DNA from: Pseudomonas sp. CC6-YY-74
GTDB lineage: Bacteria; Pseudomonadota; Gammaproteobacteria; Pseudomonadales; Pseudomonadaceae
Direction of reading: 5' to 3'
Length of the DNA stretch: 64,000 nt
Assembly (NCBI RefSeq): GCF_002025205.1
Contig: NZ_CP019947.1
Span: 2,084,001-2,148,000 of the forward strand
Position 1 is the stretch's first letter; the number at the start of each line of letters is the position of its first letter. Under the pieces are notes generated by a model. It saw nothing but the letters and a program-made list of their open reading frames with translations, ran no database searches and had not been told where the DNA came from. A program made the position numbers and the translations under genes. Below, piece by piece: positions 22,901 to 32,011 of this stretch.

Positions 22901-23599
22901 ATGAGCAACGTCGATCACGCCGAAATCGCCAAATTCGAAGCCCTCGCCCACCGCTGGTGGGACCGCGAAAGCGAATTCAAACCCCTGCACGACATCAATC
23001 CACTGCGGGTCAACTGGATTGAAGAGCGCGTCAGCCTGGCCGGCAAGAAGGTCCTCGACATCGGCTGCGGCGGCGGCATCCTCAGCGAAGCCATGGCCCA
23101 GCGTGGCGCCGAGGTAACTGGCATCGACATGGGCGAAGCCCCCTTGGCCGTGGCCCAGTTGCACCAACTGGAATCCGGCGTTTCGGTGCAGTACCGGCAG
23201 ATCACCGCCGAAGACCTGGCCGCTGAGATGCCCGAGCAGTTCGACGTGGTCACCTGCCTGGAAATGCTCGAACACGTCCCGGACCCGGCCTCGGTGATCC
23301 GCGCCTGCCACACCCTGGTCAAACCCGGCGGCCAGGTGTTCTTCTCCACCATCAACCGCAACCCCAAGGCGTATATGTTCGCGGTGATTGGTGCGGAATA
23401 CCTGCTGCGCCTGCTGCCACGCGGCACCCATGATTTCAAGAAGTTCATCCGCCCCTCGGAACTGGGCGCCTGGAGCCGCGACACCGGCCTGCAAGTCAAA
23501 GACATTATCGGCCTGACCTACAACCCGCTGACCAAACACTACAAACTGCAAGCGGATGTCGACGTCAACTACATGATCCAGACGCTCAAGGAGGCCTGA
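22901..23599 (+). CDS. ubiG: Ubiquinone biosynthesis O-methyltransferase
   Basis: SAM-dependent enzyme performing both O-methylations in ubiquinone synthesis. It has 232 residues: SAM motif [15 protein letters not shown], then EMLEHVPDP and the KFIRPSEL membrane-associated segment. I start at ATG 22901 ([20 protein letters not shown]), the family's usual N-terminus, eight codons inside the longest frame. Its TGA overlaps the mupP ATG (TGATG), so the pair is translationally coupled. Confidence 0.97.
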   Translation: MSNVDHAEIAKFEALAHRWWDRESEFKPLHDINPLRVNWIEERVSLAGKKVLDIGCGGGILSEAMAQRGAEVTGIDMGEAPLAVAQLHQLESGVSVQYRQITAEDLAAEMPEQFDVVTCLEMLEHVPDPASVIRACHTLVKPGGQVFFSTINRNPKAYMFAVIGAEYLLRLLPRGTHDFKKFIRPSELGAWSRDTGLQVKDIIGLTYNPLTKHYKLQADVDVNYMIQTLKEA

Positions 23600-24270
23600 T
23601 GCGTTTGCGCGCAGTTCTTTTCGATATGGATGGCACCCTGCTCGACAGTGCTCCCGACTTCATCGCCATCTGCCAGGCGATGCTCGCCGAGCGCGGCCTC
23701 GCGGCCGTGGATGACCAGCTGATTCGCGATCAGATTTCCGGCGGCGCCCGCGCCATGGTCGCAGCGAGCTTCGCCATGGACCCACTGACCGAGCAGTTCG
23801 AGGCCCTGCGCCTGGAGTTTCTCGAGCGCTATCAGGATCACTGCGCGGTACTGACCCGCCCGTTCGACGGCATCCATGAACTGCTCGCCGATATCGAGCA
23901 GGCCAAGCTGATCTGGGGCGTGGTAACCAACAAGCCGCTGCGCTTCGCCGAACCGATCATGCAGCAACTCGGCCTGGCCGAACGCTCCGCCATCCTGATC
24001 TGCCCGGAGCATGTCACCCACAGCAAACCCGACCCAGAGCCGATGATTCTGGCCTGCAGCCAGTTGGGCCTGGATCCGGCCAGCGTCCTGTTCGTCGGCG
24101 ACGACCTGCGCGACATCGAGTCGGGACGCGCCGCCGGCACCAGAACCGCCGCGGTGACCTATGGCTATATTCACCCGGACGACAATCCCAGAAACTGGGG
24201 CGCCGACGTGGTGGTCGACCACCCACTGGAACTGCGCACGGTACTCGAACAGGCGCTGTGCCGCTGCTGA
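23599..24270 (+). CDS. mupP: N-acetylmuramic acid 6-phosphate phosphatase (HAD family)
   Basis: Removes phosphate from MurNAc-6-P in the anhMurNAc/MurU recycling pathway of Pseudomonas, which bypasses de novo UDP-MurNAc synthesis and contributes to fosfomycin tolerance. It has 223 residues with the HAD motifs [10 protein letters not shown] (nucleophile and acid Asp), VVTNKP, KPDPEP and [12 protein letters not shown]. Phosphoglycolate phosphatase (Gph) is the close alternative. The ubiG-mupP-yciK order is the one in which Pseudomonas MupP is found. Confidence 0.9.
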   Translation: MRLRAVLFDMDGTLLDSAPDFIAICQAMLAERGLAAVDDQLIRDQISGGARAMVAASFAMDPLTEQFEALRLEFLERYQDHCAVLTRPFDGIHELLADIEQAKLIWGVVTNKPLRFAEPIMQQLGLAERSAILICPEHVTHSKPDPEPMILACSQLGLDPASVLFVGDDLRDIESGRAAGTRTAAVTYGYIHPDDNPRNWGADVVVDHPLELRTVLEQALCRC

Positions 24271-24328
24271 GCGGCTACGGCATACAGATTCTAAGGCCAG
24301 GCATTATCGAGTACCGCTTGCCAGCGCA

Positions 24329-24359
24329 AGGTTGGGCTTCGCCTAGCGAAGCCCAACCT
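24329..24359 (+). repeat. Palindromic repeat after mupP
   Basis: Near-perfect stem AGGTTGGGCTTCGC with its complement around a short CTA loop. This text is a recurrent intergenic palindrome in Pseudomonas. It lies about 60 bases past mupP and may act as a terminator, though no T-run follows. Confidence 0.55.
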
Positions 24360-24431
24360 GCCCCTATCAATATTCAGCCGCGCAACTTGCCGCTTTTGAC
24401 TGGCAGCTTGCCGCTCTCCGAAGGAGTCCCC

Positions 24432-25172
24432 ATGTTCCAATATTCTGCCCGCCCCGACCTGCTCAAGGATCGGGTGATTCTGGTCACCGGCGCTGGCCGC
24501 GGAATTGGCGCCGCCGCCGCGCAGGACTTTGCCGCCCATGGGGCGACCGTACTGCTGCTGGGCAAGACCGAAGAAAGCCTCAGCAGGGTCTACGACGCCA
24601 TCGAGGTCGCCGGCCACCCGCAGCCCGCGGTGATCCCGTTCAACCTGGAAACCGCCCTGCCACACCAATACGACGAACTGGCAGCAATGATCGAGCGCGA
24701 ATTCGGCAAACTTGATGGCCTGCTGCACAACGCCTCGATTGTCGGCCCGCGCACACCGCTGGAGCAGCTCTCCGGCGATAACTTCATGCGCGTGATGCAG
24801 ATCAACGTCAATGCCACCTTCATGCTCACCAGCACCCTGCTGCCGCTGCTGAAACTCTCCAGCGACGCCTCGGTGGTATTCACCTCGAGCAGCGTCGGAC
24901 GCAAAGGCCGCGCCTACTGGGGCGCTTATGCGGTCTCCAAGTTCGCCACCGAGGGCTTGATGCAGGTACTGGCCGATGAAGTCGATGGCGTGGCGCCGGT
25001 ACGTGCCAACAGCATCAACCCGGGCGCCACCCGCACCGATATGCGCGCCCAGGCTTATCCAGGGGAAAACCCGGCCAACAACCCGCTACCCGAGGCAATA
25101 ATGCCGGTCTATCTGTACCTGATGGGCCCTGACAGCAGCGGCGTCAATGGCCAGGCATTCGACGCCCAATAA
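24432..25172 (+). CDS. yciK: SDR-family oxidoreductase YciK
   Basis: Short-chain dehydrogenase of 246 residues, physiological substrate unknown. NADP-binding TGAGRGIG, the HNAS-type NNAG variant (LHNASIVG), catalytic Ser in FTSSSVGRKG and YAVSK are all present. The start ATG 24432 is preceded by AAGGAG at 24421. Upstream in-frame ATGs (from 24258) lie across mupP and repeat DNA and are unlikely. Confidence 0.93.
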   Translation: MFQYSARPDLLKDRVILVTGAGRGIGAAAAQDFAAHGATVLLLGKTEESLSRVYDAIEVAGHPQPAVIPFNLETALPHQYDELAAMIEREFGKLDGLLHNASIVGPRTPLEQLSGDNFMRVMQINVNATFMLTSTLLPLLKLSSDASVVFTSSSVGRKGRAYWGAYAVSKFATEGLMQVLADEVDGVAPVRANSINPGATRTDMRAQAYPGENPANNPLPEAIMPVYLYLMGPDSSGVNGQAFDAQ

Positions 25173-25397
25173 CCCCAGCAAACAGCGACTGCAGCGGCAG
25201 AAAAATGGCATCCCTCCACAAACCGGCAATCCCTTGCCGGTCGGCGCGGCAAGCAAACTGCAGATACTGGCCATTTGCCGCGAAAAACCAGCGTAAGTGA
25301 CTGACTTCAAATAATTTTCATATTTTCTGAACCCTCTGGCATGGAATTCGCTCTATAGCCAGTGTTGCCGCATCAATGCGCTAGAGGTTCAGCATTT

Positions 25398-26324
25398 ATG
25401 GTTACTCCCAGCCAGACCAACACCATCGATTTCGATACGGCAAAGCTTCAGCGCCTGGGTTTTTCCGGCAATCGCGCGCCGTCCCTGCGCCCGATCAGCC
25501 TGGCGCAACTGCGTCAGCAACTCAGCATGCAACTGCAGACCAGCCTGGATGTCGAGCGCATCCTCAAACTGTTCTTTACTGCCGTGCAAAGCCTGGTGCC
25601 GCTCAATGCCCTGACCTATCAACAGCCAACCGCCGACCTGCGCCTGGAGCTCGGCGAACGCGCCAGCCACTCGGCTGGTTACCGGCTGAGCCATGAGGGC
25701 GAATACCTCGGCGAGTTGGTTTTCCGCCGCCAACAGCGCTTCAGCGACGCGGAACTCAGCCAACTGGAGTCCCTGCTGGCCAGCTTGCTGTTCCCGCTGC
25801 GCAATGCCCTGCTCTACCGCGCGGCAGTCCAGAGTGCACTGCGTGATCCGTTGACCAACACCGGCAACCGCATTGCCATGGATCAGATTCTGCAGCGTGA
25901 GATCGATCTATCGCGACGCAATCAGCAACCACTCTCGCTGCTGATGCTCGACCTCGACCATTTCAAGCGGGTCAACGACAACCACGGTCATAGCATCGGC
26001 GACAGGGTATTGATCGACGTTGCCGCCACCCTGAAGAGCCAGCTACGCAACATCGACATGGTGTTTCGCTACGGCGGCGAAGAGTTTCTCGTACTGCTCT
26101 CGGGAACCTGCCGCGAAGCCGCCGCGATGGTCGGCGAGCGCCTACGGCATGCCGTGCAAGAGCTGCAATGTCTGGCCCAAGGCCGACCGATCGAGGTGTC
26201 CATCAGCCTCGGCTGCGCGAGCCTGCTGGCGGGCGAGTCAGCAGAAAGCCTGCTGCAGCGCGCCGATAGCGCACTCTATGTAGCCAAGCGCGATGGACGT
26301 AATCGCCTGAGCATGGCTGGCTAA
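25398..26324 (+). CDS. GAF-like/GGDEF diguanylate cyclase
   Basis: A 308-residue cytosolic protein that probably makes cyclic-di-GMP. The N-terminal 150 residues are a GAF-like sensor (VERILKLFFTAVQSLVPLNA). The GGDEF domain has RDPLTNTGNR, DLDHFKRVND and an intact GGEEF active site (residues 226-230). The inhibitory I-site RNID is at 217-220, five residues before it, so product feedback is expected. Start ATG 25398 (MVTPSQTN) follows GAGG. The position after yciK matches the P. aeruginosa locus that encodes a diguanylate cyclase linked to drug tolerance. Single gene ending in a strong terminator. Confidence 0.9.
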   Translation: MVTPSQTNTIDFDTAKLQRLGFSGNRAPSLRPISLAQLRQQLSMQLQTSLDVERILKLFFTAVQSLVPLNALTYQQPTADLRLELGERASHSAGYRLSHEGEYLGELVFRRQQRFSDAELSQLESLLASLLFPLRNALLYRAAVQSALRDPLTNTGNRIAMDQILQREIDLSRRNQQPLSLLMLDLDHFKRVNDNHGHSIGDRVLIDVAATLKSQLRNIDMVFRYGGEEFLVLLSGTCREAAAMVGERLRHAVQELQCLAQGRPIEVSISLGCASLLAGESAESLLQRADSALYVAKRDGRNRLSMAG

Positions 26325-26335
26325 AAACAGCGCAC

Positions 26336-26365
26336 AAAAAAAGGACTCAATCGAGTCCTTTTTTT
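26336..26365. terminator. Bidirectional terminator between the GGDEF gene and rluB
   Basis: Stem GGACTC/GAGTCC extended by seven A and seven T, with a short loop. It lies between convergent genes and serves both strands. Confidence 0.87.
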
Positions 26366-26392
26366 ACGATCCCAGGATCGCGCTGCCCCAGC

Positions 26393-27628
26393 CTACTGCG
26401 GCTTGCGCGGGCCACGACCAAAGCCTGGGCGCTGCCCTTCGCCCGCGGACGGGGTGCGGCGCTTGGCTGGAGCGGCCGGCTTGCGCCCAGGGCGCTCGCT
26501 CAGCTCGACGCCTGGACGCATAGGCTTGGGCTTGTTCGGACTCTTCTTGTTGACATCCCGCGGCCGCTCGGCAACTGGCGTCCCTTTGCTCGGAGCAGGA
26601 CGACCCTGGTCCGTACGGCCCTTGTCTGCGCGCGGCGTACGCACAGCACCACCTTCGCCGCGCGGGCTACGCTCTGCACGCTCACCACCCTCGCTGCGCG
26701 GAGTACGCCCGGAACCCGAACGATCAGCGGCAACAGAGCTGCCATGGGATGGGCGCAGAGTCCGCTGCGGACGTTCGCCGCGACCAACCGGCTTGGCCGA
26801 CTTGCGCTGCAGACGATCGAGCTTGTCGCGGGTTTTTTCTTTCATGTCCGGCAAGGCGACCGACTTGAGGCCAACTTCCTCGCTGAGAATATCCACTTCG
26901 CGCTGGCTCATTTCACGCCAGCGACCCATGGTCAGATCCGAGGTGATAAATACCGGACCGAAACGCACGCGCTTCAAGCGGCTGACTACCAAGCCCTGGG
27001 ACTCCCACAGACGGCGCACTTCGCGGTTACGCCCTTCCATCACCACGCAGTGGTACCAGTGGTTGAAGCCCACACCGCCCGGCGCCACCTTGATATCGGT
27101 GAACTTGGCCGGACCGTCTTCGAGCATCACCCCGGCTTTCAGCCGCTCGATCATTTCATCGTCGACTTCACCGCGCACGCGCACCGCGTACTCGCGGTCC
27201 ATCTGGTAGGACGGATGCATCAAGCGGTTGGCCAGTTCTCCGTCGGTGGTGAACATCAGCAAGCCGGTGGTATTGATGTCGAGACGACCAATATTAATCC
27301 AGCGACCTTCTTTCGGCCGCGGCAGACGGTCGAACACGGTCGGACGCCCTTCGGGGTCGTCGCGGGTGCAGATCTCACCTTCGGGCTTGTTATAGAGGAT
27401 CACGCGGCGCACGCTTTCGGCGGCTTCTTCGCGCTTGATCAAGCGGCCATCGATGGCGATGGCATCGTGCAGGTCGACACGCTGACCGAGGCCCGCGACC
27501 GCACCATTGACCTTGACCCGGCCGGCGCTGATCCAGCCTTCGATTTCGCGGCGTGAAGCCAGGCCTATGCGCGCCATGACTTTCTGCAATTTTTCGCCGG
27601 CTGGACTGTATTCTTCGGATTCACTCAT
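26393..27628 (-). CDS. rluB: 23S rRNA pseudouridine(2605) synthase
   Basis: Isomerises U2605 of 23S rRNA. An N-terminal S4 domain (EKLQKVMARIGLASRREIEG) is followed by the RsuA-type catalytic domain with the active Asp in GRLDINTTGLLMFT and with EGRNREVRRLWES. From about residue 275 there is an approximately 135-residue low-complexity tail rich in Arg, Lys, Gly, Pro and Ser, probably a disordered rRNA-binding extension. Start ATG 27628 is preceded by GGGAGGTGCCC. The upstream gap to scpB is 260 bases. Confidence 0.95.
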   Translation of the reverse strand: MSESEEYSPAGEKLQKVMARIGLASRREIEGWISAGRVKVNGAVAGLGQRVDLHDAIAIDGRLIKREEAAESVRRVILYNKPEGEICTRDDPEGRPTVFDRLPRPKEGRWINIGRLDINTTGLLMFTTDGELANRLMHPSYQMDREYAVRVRGEVDDEMIERLKAGVMLEDGPAKFTDIKVAPGGVGFNHWYHCVVMEGRNREVRRLWESQGLVVSRLKRVRFGPVFITSDLTMGRWREMSQREVDILSEEVGLKSVALPDMKEKTRDKLDRLQRKSAKPVGRGERPQRTLRPSHGSSVAADRSGSGRTPRSEGGERAERSPRGEGGAVRTPRADKGRTDQGRPAPSKGTPVAERPRDVNKKSPNKPKPMRPGVELSERPGRKPAAPAKRRTPSAGEGQRPGFGRGPRKPQ

Positions 27629-27888
27629 CTGGGCACCTCCCGGTGTATCTCTAGTGATGGACGACAGCAAGTCGTCGAAAGGGCGCGGATCATACGCGAA
27701 ACGCACAGCGTGCGCACCGTTTGAGACTAGCCGGCAGACGAGAAGTCATCGGTCTTTTCGACAGTCGGCACCTCAGCGATCCGCTACACATGCGCCGTTA
27801 TCCGTAGCCCGGATGCATCCTGGGCAAGACCTGGCTAGAGCAAACCGGCTGCAGAACCGCAGCCCGCCAAGGTCAATGGCGCCCATGT

Positions 27889-28689
27889 TCAGTGACCCGG
27901 CGGCGCCTGCTCATCGGTGGCCTCCGTCAGCTCCTCGCCTTCGACCTCGTCCATCGTCGGCGCGGAAAAATCATCGAAATCGGTCTTCAAGCCCTGCTCC
28001 ATGGAGTCCAGTTCGGCCAGCAGGCTGCTGAAGCTGGTTTCCTCGCTTGCCTCCACCAGCGGCTCATCGGCGAGCGCCAGGTCGGCGCGGGCCTGCAGGC
28101 TTTGCGGCGCAGCGAGGTCGTCATCGAAGGCCAGCAACGGCTCGGGTTCCAGCTCACGCAGTGCCGTCAACGGCGGTAGCTGGTCGAGACTCTTCAGATT
28201 GAAGTGATCGAGAAACGCCTTGGTGGTCGCCAGCATCGCCGGCTTGCCCGGCACGTCGCGGTAACCGACCACGCGGATCCACTCGCGCTCCAGCAAGGTT
28301 TTGACGATGTGGCTGTTGACCGCCACGCCGCGAATATCCTCGATCTCGCCGCGGGTAATCGGCTGCCGGTAGGCAATCAGCGCCAGGGTCTCGAGCATGG
28401 CCCGCGAATAACGCTGTGGCCGCTCTTCCCACAAACGGCCGACCCAGGGTGCGTAGATCTCGCGTACTTGCAGGCGGTAACCGGAAGCCACCTCGACCAA
28501 CTCGAAGGCTCGCCCTTCGCAGGACTGGCGCAGCCGCTCCAGGGCTTTTTTGAATACCGCCGGTTCGGGGCGCTCCGCTTCCTCGAACAGCTCGAACAGA
28601 CGTTCCAACGATTGCGGCTTGCCGGAGGCGAACAAGAAGGCTTCCAGCAGGCTGGCCAGTTCGCGGGGATTGCTCAGGTTCATGGTCAT
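27889..28689 (-). CDS. scpB: Segregation and condensation protein B
   Basis: Winged-helix (kleisin-interacting, kite) subunit of the SMC-ScpAB condensin, which organises and segregates the chromosome. It has 266 residues. The two winged helices occupy the first 175 residues (LLEAFLFASGKPQSLERLF, LIAYRQPITRGEIEDIRG, KTLLEREWIRVVGY). The last 90 are acidic and probably disordered. The ATG overlaps the scpA stop (ATGA), so the partner is translated in coupling. Confidence 0.95.
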   Translation of the reverse strand: MTMNLSNPRELASLLEAFLFASGKPQSLERLFELFEEAERPEPAVFKKALERLRQSCEGRAFELVEVASGYRLQVREIYAPWVGRLWEERPQRYSRAMLETLALIAYRQPITRGEIEDIRGVAVNSHIVKTLLEREWIRVVGYRDVPGKPAMLATTKAFLDHFNLKSLDQLPPLTALRELEPEPLLAFDDDLAAPQSLQARADLALADEPLVEASEETSFSSLLAELDSMEQGLKTDFDDFSAPTMDEVEGEELTEATDEQAPPGH

Positions 28690-29513
28690 TCAGCTCGCGC
28701 ACGCACGTGGATGGGGCCAAAGGCTTCATTTTGCACCAGCTCGACCAGCGATTCCTTGATCAGCTCGAGCACCGCCATAAAAGTCACCACCACGCCAAGA
28801 CGCCCCTCCTCAGCCGTGAAGAGCTCGACAAAAGGCACGAAAGCGCCGCCCTTGAGACGCTCCAGCACTTCGCTCATGCGCTCGCGAGTCGACAGCGTCT
28901 CACGACTGACCTGGTGACTTTCGAACATATCGGCGCGGCGCAACACCTGCGCCATCGACAGCAACAGCTCCTCCAGATTGACCTCCGGTAGCAGCTTGCG
29001 CGCCTGAGCCAGTGGCGCATCCAGGCGCGGCACCGTCAGGTCGCGGCCGACCCGCGGCAGCCTATCGAGGCCTTCGGCAGCGGCTTTGTAGCGCTCGTAT
29101 TCCTGCAGGCGACGAATCAGCTCGGCGCGCGGATCGTCTTCTTCCTCTGGCGCCTCGCTCGAACGCGGCAGCAGCATGCGCGACTTGATCTCGGCGAGCA
29201 TCGCCGCCATCACCAGGTACTCGGCGGCCAGCTCTAGGCGCACCGACTGCATCAACTCGACATAGCCCATGTACTGGCGGGTGATTTCCGCCACGGGAAT
29301 ATCCAGCACATCGATATTCTGTTTGCGAATCAGGTAGAGCAGCAGGTCCAGGGGACCTTCGAAGGCTTCGAGAAACACCTCCAGGGCATCCGGCGGGATA
29401 TACAGATCCAGCGGCATTTCGGTCACCGCCCGGCCGTATACCAAAGCGAACGGCAGCTCTTGCTGGGCGCCCGCTTGACTGTCGGCGGGCTGTTCAGGTG
29501 ACTGGCTGTGCAT
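28686..29513 (-). CDS. scpA: Segregation and condensation protein A
   Basis: Kleisin subunit that bridges the SMC heads and binds ScpB. It has 275 residues: N-terminal FEGPLDLLLYLIRKQNIDVL and YLVMAAMLAEIKSRMLLPR, and a C-terminal winged helix (GVVVTFMAVLELIKESLV). Residues 1-40 ahead of the kleisin core are poorly conserved, so the exact start (ATG 29513) is less certain. It lies 21 bases after trpS and is coupled to scpB. Confidence 0.94.
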   Translation of the reverse strand: MHSQSPEQPADSQAGAQQELPFALVYGRAVTEMPLDLYIPPDALEVFLEAFEGPLDLLLYLIRKQNIDVLDIPVAEITRQYMGYVELMQSVRLELAAEYLVMAAMLAEIKSRMLLPRSSEAPEEEDDPRAELIRRLQEYERYKAAAEGLDRLPRVGRDLTVPRLDAPLAQARKLLPEVNLEELLLSMAQVLRRADMFESHQVSRETLSTRERMSEVLERLKGGAFVPFVELFTAEEGRLGVVVTFMAVLELIKESLVELVQNEAFGPIHVRARAE

Positions 29514-29534
29514 ATTGATTTATCGAATTCCTGC

Positions 29535-30749
29535 TCAGCGGTAATTCAAACCCAAGGCCAGGCGCACCTCGGTCAGGGTTTCCCGTGCTTCATTGCGCGC
29601 ACGCTCGGCGCCCTCGGCCAGGATATTGCGCAGCAACTCGGGGTTGTCCTGGTAATCGGCGGCACGCGCCTGCAAGGGTTGCAGCTCTTTCTGCACGGCC
29701 TCGATCAATGGTCCCTTGCAGTCCAGACAACCGATGCCGGCACTCTTGCAGCCTTGCTGCAGTGCAGCACGCGTCTCTTCACTGGTGTAAATCTCGTGCA
29801 GCGGCCAAACCGGGCAATGGGCAGGATTACCTGGATCGTCCCGGTGCACCCGCGCCGGATCAGTGGGCATGCGCCTGATTTTCTCTTCGACTTCGGCACT
29901 GCTGTCACGCAGAAAAATTGCATTGCCGCTGGACGTGGACATTTTCCCGCCATCCAGCCCCGGCAACGTTGGCGCATCGCTGAGCAAGGGGCGCGGCTCG
30001 GGCAGCAACACCTTGCCGCCACCTTCCAGGTAACCGAACAGCCGCTCCTTGTCGCCGATGGTGACGCTCTGTTGCTCTTTAAGCAACGCCTTGGCGGTTT
30101 CCAGGGCCTCGACGTCACCCTGCTGCTGGTACGCCTTGCGCAAATTGTTGTAGAGCGTGGCGGTTTTCTTGCCGAGCTTGCGGATTGCCGCCTCGGCTTT
30201 CAGCTCGAAGCCCGGCTCACGGCCATAGAGATGATTGAAACGGCGAGCCACTTCGCGGGCGAACTCGATATGCGCTAATTGATCGGCGCCAACCGGCACC
30301 ACCCCCGCCCGGTACAGCAGGATATCCGCCGCCTGCAGCAACGGATAACCCAGAAAACCATAGGTGGCGAGTTCCCTGCCCTGCAGCCGGTCTTGCCGCT
30401 CCTTGTAGGACGGCACCCGCTCCAGCCAGCTAAGCGGGGTGATCATCGACAGCAGTAGATGCAGTTCGGCGTGCTCCGGCACTTGCGACTGGATGAACAA
30501 GGTCGCGGAACTGGGGCTGACCCCAGCGGCCAGCCAATCCACCGCCATGTCCATGACTTGCTGGGAGATCGGCCCGACACCCTGGTAGTTGGTCGTCAGT
30601 GCGTGCCAGTCGACGATGCAGAAAAAGCATTCGTATTCGTGCTGCAACTTGATCCAGCTTTTCAGCACGCCATGATAATGGCCAAGGTGCAAACGGCCAC
30701 TGGGACGCATGCCGGACAGCACGCGGCGTTCGGAATCAACAAGGCTCAA
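29535..30749 (-). CDS. trpS: Tryptophan--tRNA ligase
   Basis: Class I aminoacyl-tRNA synthetase of 404 residues. The HIGH-type motif is GRLHLGHYHG and the KMSKS-type loop is GGKMSTSSGN. Other family text is YPLLQAADILLYRA and VPVGADQLAHIE. It has an insertion (LFGYLEGGGKVLLPEPRP) and a Cys-containing GCLDCK region, seen in the longer proteobacterial type. First gene of a trpS-scpA-scpB operon. Confidence 0.96.
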   Translation of the reverse strand: MSLVDSERRVLSGMRPSGRLHLGHYHGVLKSWIKLQHEYECFFCIVDWHALTTNYQGVGPISQQVMDMAVDWLAAGVSPSSATLFIQSQVPEHAELHLLLSMITPLSWLERVPSYKERQDRLQGRELATYGFLGYPLLQAADILLYRAGVVPVGADQLAHIEFAREVARRFNHLYGREPGFELKAEAAIRKLGKKTATLYNNLRKAYQQQGDVEALETAKALLKEQQSVTIGDKERLFGYLEGGGKVLLPEPRPLLSDAPTLPGLDGGKMSTSSGNAIFLRDSSAEVEEKIRRMPTDPARVHRDDPGNPAHCPVWPLHEIYTSEETRAALQQGCKSAGIGCLDCKGPLIEAVQKELQPLQARAADYQDNPELLRNILAEGAERARNEARETLTEVRLALGLNYR

Positions 30750-30949
30750 ACCAGGTTACCTGAGCGAATCAACAAGACGCGAAGTATAGCGAGACCAGAA
30801 GCTGTCGCGGAAAAAACGACCACGGAACCGTTCAGGCTCACGGCCAGTCTTAATCAATGAAGCCGCCCGGAAAAATCGACGGCAGAATCGTGCGCCAACA
30901 GCAGTGCAAGGTTTGACGCGAATCCCGACCACTCGTCGAGGGTCACAGC

Positions 30950-31297
30950 ATGAAAATTACCGCCCCAACTTTCGCCATTCTGGCAGCATTGCTGCTCCTG
31001 CCGCCGTTAACCGCTCAGGCCGGCATGATCGGCACCCAAGAAGTCATTGCCGAGCAGACCGCTCAAGCCGATCGCGACAAAGTCAGTGAGTTCCTCAACC
31101 GCGCCGACGTCGAGGAGCGTTTGCAAACCATGGATGTTCCCGCGGCCCTGGCCCGTAGCCGGGTGGATGCCCTGACGCCCGCGGAGACCGCCACCCTGGC
31201 CCAGCGGATAGATGCCTTGCCGGCCGGCGGTGCACTCAGCGGCAGCGATTTCGTCGTCATCCTGCTGGTGGTCCTGCTGGTGGTGCTGATTCTGTAG
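30950..31297 (+). CDS. PA2779-family small exported protein
   Basis: A 115-residue protein with a signal peptide (LAALLLLPPLTAQA, cleavage near residue 24), a short soluble part (FLNRADVEERLQTMDVPAAL, ALTPAETATLAQRIDALPAG) and a C-terminal membrane segment made almost wholly of Val, Leu and Ile (VVILLVVLLVVLIL). This matches the PA2779/DUF6627 family of unknown function, often paired with a cysteine-peptidase-like protein that is not present here. It stands alone, divergent from trpS. Confidence 0.8.
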   Translation: MKITAPTFAILAALLLLPPLTAQAGMIGTQEVIAEQTAQADRDKVSEFLNRADVEERLQTMDVPAALARSRVDALTPAETATLAQRIDALPAGGALSGSDFVVILLVVLLVVLIL

Positions 31298-31345
31298 CCG
31301 CTGACAGTCAGGCGTGCGGAATTTCGCGCATTTCGTGCGAGGCCT

Positions 31346-32011
31346 TCACGCCTCGCCGAAAGGCGTGGGATCACCGCAGCCGACGCGAATGATGTGCGGC
31401 TCATCATCCGCCAGATTGATTACGGTCGAGGCCTTCAGCCCACCAAAACCACCGTCGATGATCAGGTCGACCTGATGTTCGAGGATCTGGCGCATTTCAT
31501 AGGGATCGCTCATCGGCAGCGTCTCGCCCGGCAGAATCAGACTGACGCTCATCAGCGGCTCGCCGAGTTCGCTGAGCAACGCTTGGGCAATCGGGTGATC
31601 GGGTACCCGCAGACCAATGGTGCGGCGCTTGGGGTGCAGCAACATGCGCGGCACTTCGCGAGTGGCATTGAGGATGAAGGTGTAAGGCCCCGGCGTATGG
31701 TTCTTCAGCAACCGAAAGGCCCCAGTATCGACCTTGGCGAACAGACCAATCTGCGACAGGTCGCGACAGAGCAGAGTGAAGTTGTGTTTGTCGTCCAACT
31801 GGCGCAAACGGCGAATACGCTCAACCGCATTCTTGTCACCAATATGGCAACCGAGCGCATAGGACGAATCGGTGGGATAAATCACCACGCCGCCGGCCCT
31901 GATGATCTCCACCGCCTGTTTTATCAGGCGCAGCTGTGGATTTTCCGGGTGAACCTGGAAAAATTGACTCAAGCTAACTCCCTGTTCAAATTGCAGTAGG
32001 CTGTCGGACAT
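31346..32011 (-). CDS. yciO: YciO/Sua5-like (YrdC fold) protein
   Basis: A 221-residue YrdC-fold protein related to threonylcarbamoyl-AMP synthase; the YciO branch has an unresolved role. Motifs are IRAGGVVIYPTDSSYALGC, RRTIGLRVPDHPI and LIIDGGFGGLKASTVINL. Start ATG 32011 (MSDSLLQFEQG) lies inside the end of the preceding rnm gene (26-base overlap). Longer frames continue antisense-like text and are rejected. Confidence 0.9.
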   Translation of the reverse strand: MSDSLLQFEQGVSLSQFFQVHPENPQLRLIKQAVEIIRAGGVVIYPTDSSYALGCHIGDKNAVERIRRLRQLDDKHNFTLLCRDLSQIGLFAKVDTGAFRLLKNHTPGPYTFILNATREVPRMLLHPKRRTIGLRVPDHPIAQALLSELGEPLMSVSLILPGETLPMSDPYEMRQILEHQVDLIIDGGFGGLKASTVINLADDEPHIIRVGCGDPTPFGEA

